DNA from: Pomphorhynchus laevis
Lineage: Eukaryota; Acanthocephala; Palaeacanthocephala; Echinorhynchida; Pomphorhynchidae
NCBI GenBank assembly: GCA_012934845.2
Contig: WNNJ02000592.1
Span: forward strand, 1-64,000
Direction: 5' to 3'
DNA: 64,000 nt
The translations under genes were made by a program, and so were the position numbers. Below, in pieces: positions 35,301 to 47,300 of this stretch. Numbering within the stretch: the stretch's first letter is position 1; each line of letters starts with the position of its first letter. A model generated the notes under the pieces. That model searched no databases, was not told the origin of the DNA, and saw only the letters and a list, made by a program, of their open reading frames with translations.

Positions 35301-38300
35301 ACCACTTAAAACCTAGATTTTAATTTTAGGTTAATTTTTTTTATTGTAAATCGAACTCACATTCTGTTAATCTAAGTGAAAATGAGTGTTCGTTAATTCG
35401 GCAAGTAAGGAATTTTTTAAATATCGAAACTTCAACTATGTACATTATTCCTGTATTGAAGTGAAAATCAGCTGTAAGGTTTGCTCTTGTCTTGGTAATA
35501 ATTATTTCAATGTGAAGTCGACCGTTTATCTAAAATGTAAAGATAGATTTAATCATTTTAAAAATCATACTCGTCTTTTATTAAAGTATAAGAATATGGA
35601 CAACGCAAATAATAAAAACACAGCAGTAGATTTTCTGCCAAGTATGTGAACAAATCATTTATTTTGTTCACATTAGTGAAGATGTCAACACATTAAAATA
35701 TGCATGTCGCTCAATGCCTACGATGCATTATGGCATCATCCGAACCCCAACAGAAATTACCATCTCATTATCGTAGATTTTAAGTGAATGATAAAAGCTT
35801 TATTCTTATGACGACAAGGTTACTGTATTTAAAACTAGTTATACACTTATTATGCAATCATTCCGATTACGCTATAAACCTATCGTAATTATCAATCATG
35901 TGTATTTTTGTCAGGTACAAACAACTCATGAGATTTTAGAACTTCAACGCAATCAATTGTCATATAATTCGATATAAATCTAATTTAGTGCCACGTATTT
36001 CATCCATATTATGTGGTTTATGAGCCTAATATAAAATATTAGTGCGTATTTTAATCTAGAATTAATTATCTAATCTAGAATTAATTGAAATAATCTAGAA
36101 TTAATTGAAAATTGTGAATTAAGAAAGCTGCTATCAAAAGGGTATAAATATAGATTAAAAATAACAACGACAAAAATAAAATTTACAGTTCGTTATATAA
36201 TAACTTAAATGATTACTTTAGTAAGCTGATTAATAGTGAAAGCTCGAATATATCTAAGATAAAAATTTGGAAAGATTATATATTTGATAAAATTAAAAAT
36301 AAAATGAAAATAACAAACAATTATAAAAGGAAAGATAAAATTAATAAAGATATGTATAAAGAACTTACTAAATTAAAGGATAACTATATAATAACAACTA
36401 TTGATAAAGCTAGTAATAACTTTGTCTTCATATGCAAAAAGCTTTATTATGATATACTAATGAAAGAGGTTAATTCTAATGATTTAAATGTAAATCCAAC
36501 ATATGAACGTAGTGAGTTGAGTTTAGAAACAATTATTACAAGTCACTGTTCTATAATGGATAAAAAGGGTATAAAGGTTGAATCAGATAATAAAACTATA
36601 CCTGTATTATATTGGAATCCAAAATTACATAAAAATTATAGCTGACTTGTTTTTAAGCTTTATAGAATATGAATTTGTTCATAACTGTGTAAAAACTAAA
36701 TCTAAACTATGTAAATATGTGAAATGTATGTTTCGATACATTGATGATTTATGCGTATTTAATTCTAATAATTTTTATTTAATTAGTTAACAAATTTACC
36801 CAGAAAGCCCTATTCTTAACAAAACTAATATTAATGATAAAGAAGGTGTATATCTAGATATGAACATTAAATTAACATTAACTAAAACTACTATTAATTT
36901 ATATCGTAAAGATGACATATTTAAATTACAAGAAACATATTTTTGCATGAGCATTCATGCATACCATATAATATAAAATATAATACATTAAATAATGAAA
37001 TTTTAAGAATTGCAACAATATGTAATGATATTGGCTTTCTTAAAAATCATTTAAATAATTTAATAGATACATATTTTAAACTAGGTTACTATAAAAATAA
37101 CATCAAGCAGAAAATAGTAAAATATATAAATCAACACAATAATATAAAGAATAAATTTAAACTCTTAAGTGGCAAATTTTTATGGATGAATAATAAATAA
37201 TATACTTTGCATTAGAATAAGATACTAGATAGTTATTTCAGAGGAAATACATCATTAGCATGTATTTGGCCCCGCTGCTATGTTGGGTAGAGGAGTTAGG
37301 GGCCGAAACCTGATAGCACAGCAGTTCCTTCTGATGACCTCTAATTCTTATTCTGATACACGTCTGTTATTTATTAGTCAATTCATAAAAATGACGTTTA
37401 TTTTAAATTTTATTTTATTTATTTTTTTTAACTTGATTTAAATTATAGAAAATCTAAAAACAATTATTAATTTTATTATTTAATTATTAAATTTTGATTT
37501 AGCATTATTATGTTTTGTTTATTTTATAATTATATAACAATACGTAGACTCAGTTAGCTGATTTAATTTATATACTGAACACAAAATACCATTCAGATCA
37601 GCAAACTGAGTATACGTATTTTACATTATTTATAAATTAAAAATAACGCTTAATAAAATTTAAATAATAATTATAAATAATAAATTATTGTTATATAAAT
37701 TATAAATGATGTTTAGAATTTGGAATAGAGGTCATCTAGATTAACTGCTATGTTATCCGGTTTCGGCCCCTATTCCTCAACCAAACATATCATATACAAA
37801 TACATGCTAGTGACGTGTTTTATCTGATGAAATTTGATTATCTTGTGTATCTTATTCTAATACAAGGCATATTATTTATCCGAAGATATTCCGCTTAAGA
37901 GTTTAAATTTATTTTTAATAATATATTGTTGATTTATATATTTTACAAATTTCTGTTTAATTTTGTTTTTATAAGAGGCTAGTTTAAAATATGTATCTAT
38001 AAAATTATTAAAATACTTTTGATGAAAGACAATATAATTACATATTATTTTAATACTAAAAATGTCATTATTTGATGTATTATATTTAATATTATATGGT
38101 ATGCATGAATGCTCATGTAAAAATATGTTTCTTATAAATTTAAATATGTCATCTTTACGATATAAATTAATAGTAGTTTTAGTTAATGTTAATTTAATGT
38201 TCATATCTAGATATACACCTTCTTTATCATTAATATTGGTTTTGTTAAGAATAAGGCTTTCTGGATAAATTTGTTCACTAAGAGAATAAAAATTATTACA

Positions 38301-41300
38301 ATTAAATACACATATATCATCAATGTATCGAAACATATTTCATATTTTTATATAATTTAGATTTATTTTTTACACAGTTATAACATATTCTATAAAACTT
38401 AAAAACAAGTCAGCTAATATTGGCATGCTATTACATCCCAATATGCCAGCATTCATTTATATCATATATGAAGTAAATAAAAGCGTAAATTATTTGAACT
38501 CTTTTGGGATCAAGGTTCAGATCTCAGTTAATTTGACCTATCATTCGTCTATTTTCTCTGTATATGTTTCCGCTAATTGTTTTTATGGAAACATTCCAGC
38601 TTACAAGCGAATATTTTTTCAACTTTTGAAAACAAATATTGGAGAACCTGTACTGTATACAACATGCATTAATAACTGGGTAACTGGTGTTCGCAAGAAA
38701 CTTTGGATCAGAGGTAGAATTTCCCCCCCGGGGGGAAAATTCTACCTCTGATGAATAAAAAAATAAAAAATAAAAAAATAAAAAATAAAAAATAAATACA
38801 TAAATAAATTAAAAAAAATAAATAAAATAAATAAATAAATAAAAATCGTTAATCATATTAAACTTTTATTAAATCAAAAATTATATACTGATATTTCTCA
38901 CGATTGTTATAAAATAAACAAAACTCTTTAAGGAAATTGGGTCTATATGTAGTTAATACCCCTTTCTGCTTCTTTATTTCGTTTTTTATTTGGCCGTTAA
39001 AGGACTCCACAGACTGAGTATGAGCACCAGTATTTTTATCAACAAAATTATATTTATGACATACTGTCTTATGTTCATATCCATTTTTATTTAATCTGCT
39101 ATACGACTTGTGCTCGTCGGTCATTATAGTCGAATGGGGAAGCACTTGTGAGGATATTATGGGTAGAATAGTGGTTTGTGCTTTATCCGCGATTACTCTA
39201 GCAAAGGATCTTTCAATTTTATCCCCGACCTCGACAATACACAAAGCGTCGGTTCTGTTTGTGTAAGATCTTCCACGATGAGACTTACACTTGTAATTTA
39301 ACATGGTTTCATCTATTTGCACTATTTTTCCAGGGCCACCAAGTTTATCTTCACTAAAATCAGTTTCCGGTATCAACTTATTAAGTTTATAAAAAATTTT
39401 TCTAATGGTCCGATCCGATGTAATTTTAGAGGCTATTATTGAGTGTGTTGGCTGCTTCACACATTTCTTGATTAACACACGTAAAATAGTTCTAATATCA
39501 ATCGAAAACCCATCAAAAAAACTTCCCTTTCGTATTGAAATGTATTTTTTTAAGTTTGTGCAGCCATTCTTATAACACCTCCAACCATATCCATCAATAG
39601 AACGTTTATAAAGACTAAGCTTCATATAAGTATCACAGATAATGCATTTCATAGACCGAACTAAATACCTTGAATCAAACAAGTGGTCTATAAAATCTTG
39701 CTGTGTTGAGCTAATTATTAGCTGTTCGTAGTGATCTAGGTTATCCATGGGGTAAATCTGAATTTTTTTATTTATAGTTTAGGAGGAAAAAAAGTAGCTG
39801 TTCGTAGTGATCTAGGGGGGGAAATTTTACCTCTGATCGCCTAGGGGGGGAAATTCTACCTCTGATCCGAAACTTTAGATGTAAAGCTAATGCTAAAGTC
39901 TTATTAAGATGTTGAGTGAAGCACTAGATAATGTGTCTGTAAATTGTATATATACATGATTATGCTGACAAAATACAATCTTAATAATAAATATCATCCA
40001 ACGAGTAAGCGAGCAATAGTTTGCTAGTTTCGTCATTTTTATTAACTTCCAATCTCATTAATTATATTGTGTGAGCCGGATGTTTAGAACTGGATATGCA
40101 CAAATAATTTTGAGAGATCAATAATTTGTAATTAATCAGCAATTATATATTATATACAAATTAAATCAGCTAACTGAGTCTACGTATTGTTATATAATTA
40201 TAAAATAAACAAAACATAATAATGCTAAATCAAAATTTAATAATTAAATAATAAAATTAATAATTGTTTTTAGATTTTCTATAATTTAAATCAAGTTAAA
40301 AATAAAAAAATTAAAATTTAAAATAAACGTCATTTTTATGAATTGACTAATAAATAACAGACGTTGTATCAGAATAAGAATTAGAGGTCATCAAGAGGAA
40401 CTGCTATGCTATCAGGTTTCGGCCCCTAACTCCTCTACCCAACATAGCAGCGGGGCCAAATACATGCTAATGATGTATTTCCTCTGAAATAAGTATCTAG
40501 TATCTTATTCTAATGCAAAGTATATTATTTATTATTTATCCATAAAAATTTGCCACTTTAGAGTTTAAATTTATTCTTTATATTATTGTGTTGATTTATA
40601 TATTTTACTATTTTCTGCTTGATGTTATTTTTATAGTAACCTAGTTTAAAATAGGTATCTATTAAATTATTTAAATGATTTTGAAGAAAGCCAATATCAT
40701 TACATATTGTTGCAATTCTTAAAATTTCATTATTTAATGTATTATATTTTATATTATATGGTATGCATGAATGCTCATGCAAAAATATGTTTCTTGTAAA
40801 TTTAAATATGTCATCTTTACGATATAAATTAATAGTAGTTTTAGTTAATGTTAATTTAATGTTCATATCTAGATATACACCTTCTTTATCATTAATATTG
40901 GTTTTGTTAAGAATAAGGCTTTTTGGATAAATGTGCTCACTAATTGAATAAAAATTATTAGAATTAAATACACATATATCATCAATGTATCGAAATATAT
41001 ATTTCATATATTTATATTGTTTAGATTTAGTTTTTACACAGTTATGAACAAATTAATATTCTATAAAGCTTAAAGTTATAATTAAATATTATAATTATAT
41101 ATAAAGTTTAGAACTTAATATATATTTTAAATTTTGGAATATATTATAACAAAAAACACAACGCGTATTCAACCAAAAATCAATTCACTAAGATGGCAAG
41201 TTTAAATAATGTCTATAATGTTATGTTACAAGTTTATAATGTTATGTTTAATTCAATAAAATAGATTTTGATTGTCACTGATTTTAATATCTTTTAAATA

Positions 41301-44300
41301 TCGTTTATTTTTTTAATTTAATATATTTTACGATTTTAAATATCTTTTACTAATTTGTAAAATATTTTTTAGATCTAAAATAATAGTATAAGATTACATG
41401 TTGGGATATAAATACATATAGGTTATAAGGTATTATATGATATTATCCAAATTATGGAATGAGTGTGCTGAGAGGTCTAATAATTGTAAAGCAATGTATG
41501 CGATCGTTCATTTATATCATCTAGAAAGTATATGCAAACATATATTGTTTGAACTACTTTTGGAAATTTTAATTTATAGGAACCAAGGAAAAACAAGCAA
41601 GAAAAATATTATTCAATATTTCAATAGCAACTGACATCATCATCAGGAAAATTGTTACAGCTTTTAAAATTGTTTATAAGGTAAAATGTGTAGGTCACCA
41701 CTTCATTTTGTCAGTACTTTTTTTGTTAGAAATCAATACGCTGCCAGTATATTATTGTGATTTAAATAAAATAAGTTAAAAATTGCTTACCGTTGATAGT
41801 GAGACGCATTGATATTCATCATCAACTAATGCGATTAGCTTATGAGTACCATTTCCGATTATTAATCCAAATAGCAAAACAAGTGTAGGTTCATTATCAA
41901 ATATGTTGTGAGTGTCAGACAACCTCAACGAAAGTGATGCAACGGCAACCGAATCTGGATATTGGAATAATGAAGATACTGCAAATGAACAATGGATTAC
42001 TCAAGTTATTAATAATTATAAAACGTAGTAATTTTAAAGTAATTAATCCTCTAAACCTTGGAGCTAACACAAAATACAAATATATGTTTATATTTCATTG
42101 GGCTACTTTCGCTATGGTGTAAATAGTAACACAAGTTAAGCAAAAAACCTTTATGACAGCAATTGTTTTGATGCAGGGAATGTGGACCAGGTCACGTATA
42201 GCATTATTCTATAGAGAATTGACTTGTTATATGACACTAGAACAACCAAGATTATACGCTAATACGGTAGCTTACTTAAGGTGGACACAGTTTCTCACAA
42301 ATTCATGCAAACTCACGGTTAATAATAGAATATCTATATACTATTCGCCTACATAAAGACAAAAGTAGATGCTTCTATTAATATGCTTCCATTAATTCAT
42401 CGATGGTCTGCACTTTAATGGCACTAGATACAGATCAATCAAAACTCGCTACGCGAAGACGCGGTCAAAGGTTATTGGCATATCGACAAACCAGATAATT
42501 ATTATGAGCTGCTTCAATTTCAAAAGTTTATGTAAAGAGGCCATTAATAACATATTTTAAACGCGAAAATAATAATAAATTTTTTTAAACATAATATAAT
42601 ACATAGTTGTACGGTCAACAGGAAAAAAAGAAAAACAACTCAAAGTAAGACAAATCAAGCGAACCACAGTTAAATGACATTGTTCGGTCTTCTCCAAAAC
42701 TTACGGCATGAGGTCCAGTGGGATCTGAGCCCTCCAAACAATCCAACACAGATGTTGATCACGTTTACATTTTCTATAGAGTATAATGGAGGCAGCAAGA
42801 TACAAGATTAGAAAAGTGGGGATCTTTGAGGCGCACCCGTAATAAAGTAGAATTAACGCGCGTCAGGGTCGTCTTCATAAAAGAATCGCTTGGTGTACAA
42901 AAAATCTCCACCCTGTTAACAATTCTCGTAGACAACCTGAGGGACCTGAAAGAGGAGGTAACGAAGGGTATGGAGATACGGTCAAATGCAGCAGAAAATT
43001 CAAGGAAAACAGCCACAACGAGATGATGGCTATTATCCCGACAGAACTGCTGCACCTCACCAATTGGTGAATGGACCGAACGACCTTTAACAAACCCATG
43101 AAAACCCGGTGGGTTTAAATTACGCCTACATAGATGGTCGCGAATTTTACGCGCAAATGGTTTTTCGTAAATGGAGATGAGGGAGTTTTGAATCGAAATG
43201 GGCCGCAGATCTTTAGGACAGGAGACCGGATTTCTTTCAGGTATAAAAATTCTACGACTAATGTTGATGCCGGCCACATCGGAAGGGTGGCTAATAGCAT
43301 TGTGATGGCCACTTCTCTTCGTTGTTCGGCTGTCAAAAGCTGACATACCCGAGAAAATAGTGGAGCGACCAATTTGGAGGTACCTGGGAGGGTCCACCAG
43401 GATTTAAGGATATCTGTGACAGATAGGTCCCTTCGCCTGAAGTCCCCCAAGGCGGGATTGGCTGAGGTGATTGAGTGACTCCATAATTGTGTAGGGATAA
43501 TGACACCTCTAAAACTATATCAAGACCTTTACTACCAATCCAGCCCGATGCTCTATACTTCTAACAGACAAATTTCATCCTCTTAAATATCTTCAAAAAG
43601 AAAGACTGGGCTGGACAATGGGAAGCAATTCCTGCCCTATTCTTATCCAGTTGGAACCTATACCTAGTGCTCCAATATTCATTCGAGAGAGCCTGTCTGG
43701 CAAAAACAGAGAGATTGGGGAGATGCAGCATATAAGCTAAGGTCTTGAGTTTTGTCGGAGTGGGACTGTAACTACAACCTTTATAGGTTGTCGAGAGCAA
43801 CGCGGTAGCTTGCGAAGAGAAGTAGGAATTAAATTCGGTCAGACTGATATTCCCAATTTAGGAGAGGGTTGTATAGCTGCCTGAAAGAAAGCCACCCTGA
43901 TGGGGTCAAAGTGTAATCTCCTTCGAAGCAAAGTATCGTCCTCTATCCGCCAACGAATTAGGTCATGAGAGGTGATCGGATGTTGGCGTGACTGCTCCGT
44001 GCAGAGGGATTTCAACAACCACCTCTTATGAAGCAGTATTATGTCAAGGACAGAGCTCGTTGATGTGTAATAAAAGATAGGGACGGTGGTTTGTGAATAA
44101 GATAACCACCCGTTCCTGGCTATGCTGAGTGCTGCATTGAGCTCGTTGATGTGTAATAAAAGATAGGGAACGGTGGTTTGTGAATAAGATAACCGTCTCT
44201 GGCTCTGCAGAGTGCTGCGTTAATCCAACGACCAGTTATGTCGTTGAAATCACCAAGTACCATGTCATAGTCACTATCCACAATCCTATCCAGGAGGTCA

Positions 44301-47300
44301 CGGTTCTTGTGAATCTCACCAGTACGGATGTAGATATTGGCTAGACTGAGGCGTTTACCGTTCTTACAGAGTGATATAATTAAACAATACGGCTGGAAAA
44401 GAGTAGTTTTGCAAGAGGGAGGATTTTAGGGAGCATTTAACTAAGATAAGAATACCTTGAGACGAAGAAGAGTGAGGTAGAGTTATGTACGGAGTATAGT
44501 GTGAATAAATGTGCTTTGGATGACTCAATTAATGTCCCAGGGGAGACGGATAGACCGCGTCTCCGAAGGACTATAACATCTGCATCTCTACCAGATAGAA
44601 GTCTAAGGGCAGAAGCTCTTCCCGAATTCCACTGAAGGATATTCAGTGAAAAGTCTCACGAGTACTCCGCATTGCGTTAGGTTAGCTGGGTGGGATTGCC
44701 TTGACCTATTCGGAGCTAGGGGCGGAAAGGTCGCACTTTCCACCACAAGCCCCTACTAGGGAGCACACTTGTTCACAGTCATTGTCTTCATTTCCCATAA
44801 GTGCAACAGCTGCTTCTTCGGCCTTATATTTTAACATTTTCCCGATCTTCACAGGAGGAACTCCGTGTGAGGATCCTCCTCTTTTCTTTGATTCCTTCAA
44901 GACCGGAGGGTCGGCGATTACTGGAGCAGTAAAAAATAAGGCAAGCTGTTTCTGGATCAAGTTCTCCAATTGCTTGAAGATTGCTTGTCTGGTGGAGTGA
45001 ACTTACCTGATGATGTCGTTGTCAGTCATTCTACCTGCAACTACACCAAAATATACGGGGTCATTTTTTTATTGGGGTGGGAGTAGCGGTGGCGGGAACA
45101 ATACAGTTTGAAGTTCGCACACTTCCTGGACCATGCCGGATGGGCTCCTCCACAATTTAACTACTTGGGTGGGTAGAAGCACTTTCCGAAACTGGCGTGC
45201 TATTCGTTAGGCGTCATACCCCACAAGACTTCTCCTTCACACATCCGGAGCACCAGTGGCCCCATTCTTGGTAAGCATTGCAATGCGGGTAAGTTAGCTC
45301 GTCAGTGCTTATGAGTTTTAACATTAGATTATGCCCCATAAAGGGGTGGCAGGAGGCTTTTGTTAGGATCTCAGCATTGTCAATGGAAGAGGACGAGAAG
45401 CTATCGAGAGAGGAGAACCGTGCTTCCCAGTCACGTACCGAAAGTTTGTTAATCTAAATAGTCTCTTTAAAGACTCAATATCCTTCTCATCCAGGTGGGG
45501 AGGAAGATTCGAAATGTTGATGGAAGTTTGGATAGGTTTAAATTGTATTGTACCAAGATCCATTAATTCGTTGTGGAAAGAGGTTTCATACTCTTTCGTA
45601 AGGTCCCAGAAAACGAGGCAGATCTTTATTTCAGCTTCAAAGTAGCGTACTGAGTGGAATATGACTCTATTATTATATTTTTCAGTAAACTTACGCAGGA
45701 ATATGTTAAATAGCTTATGGCGCTCTTTTGGCGCTGATAGCTTAATAACCGCCAGATTTTTTAATTTTGGTATTGGGGAAGTTTCCCAATTACCTCTTTT
45801 ACAGTAGATGGTAACAAACCACTTACCCCGTTTGATATTGTAGACGAAGTTACCTGCATTTTGCTTGCAAAATTAATTAAAAGTGAATTAGTAAGCTCTA
45901 AGTTAAGTTTTTGAAAACAGAAATGTTTATAATGGAGTACTCACGTGTAGAATCGCGTAAACGTGAATATAACGGTTGTAAGCCGTGTGGAGACAAACGC
46001 TACAAAACATGCAAAGTTTTAAAAACAGCACGACCAGTAACAAGTAGTGTAACCGGAGGCTTTATAGGCCTACAATATGTTCGAATTGCAAGACCAAAAA
46101 TATTGTATATGTTGACACTTGCAAGATTTGTAAGAAGCAAAACCTCGGACAAAGCAGTATGGAACTTGCACGTCGACTAAATCTTCGACGCTCACAGTTT
46201 AAAGCTATTAATGCAGCAGATGGATATCTACGTCACTCAATGGAACACGGAGATGAAAACTGCTTTAGCTGCTGTGTAGTTTATCACGGCAATGCAGATG
46301 ATAAGAGAAGGCGGAAACAATAAAACTGCATTGTTGGAAGGCTACACACTGAAGTTGAGTATGGCTGCAACCCATAGCATCCGTTCATCGAACCTGGTAT
46401 AACTTGAGAATAATTCTGATTTAATTCTTAATAGTTGATTACTATTATTTAGTTGTAACTTGTGATGTTGATTGATAAAGGCCACGAGGCCGAAACGTCT
46501 TAAAAATTTGTTTGTGCAATATTTCACTTAAGCAATTATTATTTCTACAATATATAATATATATGCGCAGGAGTTCGGTTTGATAATCGTAGATGTTGAT
46601 AAAAACCGTGGTTATAAATAATTTGTTATATAAATACTTGGTTATAAATACATACAATTGAAGAAGGGCGAGGAGCCCGAAACTTCTAAATTTCTCATTG
46701 CTTTTTGACGGGTCTTCCTACTTATATCTGTAAACTATATATATACAAATTCAAAATACGAAAACTAGAGATAGCAACCACATATTATTTGGCATTTCCG
46801 TTGTTCACAGGCTAACATTTATCAATTGTATTTATATAATTTATCTTTATTCTTTCATGTATTTTGAAATAAAATATACTTCTGAATCATATATGGACTT
46901 TAGACTGCAGTTATACCTGTATATATGGTTATCATAATTGCACTAACAAGAATGTTATTTATTTGGTACCATGCGGAATATATCATGAGCGATATGTTGA
47001 AGAAAGCAAACGAGTAATTAGGATCTTACTAGCAAGTACGTTATGAAGAAAATAAATACATTTTTTGGGGTCAATAAATGCATTATTGTCAATAAATGCA
47101 TTTTAAGGAAGCCGAATTATTGGATAGGCCACCTAATGTATGACAAGATGTTTACTATAAAAACATGGATTCCACTTACACACCTCAAAAAACAGGAATT
47201 GTTCTAGGCCATATGTATGACAATATAGCAACTTAAATAAATTTGTAAATTCGTTTATAGCATGCATTGTCTGAGAAAGTTATACAAATCAAAAAGTTAT

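Larger units (their letters stand above)
38705..39868 (-). mobile_element. Complete Merlin-family DNA transposon
   Basis: 1164-bp element with perfect terminal inverted repeats of at least 24 bp starting GGATCAGAGGTAGAATTTCC, flanked by the 8-bp duplication GAAACTTT, the size typical of Merlin. It carries one unbroken transposase. The left end is followed by an inverted copy of itself (38707-38752), so it forms a long hairpin. The right end is preceded by a second near-copy of the terminus (39813-39838). A subterminal AAATA-rich tract occupies 38753-38850. Insertion is into Penelope-derived intronic DNA, so it postdates those insertions. Confidence 0.93.
36700..41040. repeat. Large inverted repeat of Penelope-like sequence
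   Basis: The left arm (about 36700-37575) matches the reverse complement of the right arm (about 40150-41040) along nearly its whole length: RYIDD coding piece, repeat unit E/D, the TTTTAAATTTTATTT tract, and GTAGACTCAGTTAGCTGATT. The ~2.6-kb spacer holds a third, more diverged copy (minus strand, 37.6-38.4 kb) and the Merlin element. Confidence 0.8.

Noticed and set aside
35386-35649. 87-codon Cys/Lys-rich frame
   Set aside because: Looked briefly like the cysteine linker of a GIY-YIG protein, but the spacing does not fit and no nuclease motif follows.
37232-37366. HDV-like ribozyme in the Penelope-associated repeat
   Set aside because: The crossing helices suggest a pseudoknot, but there is no P3 hairpin or P4 and no catalytic-C context, so the HDV fold is not supported.
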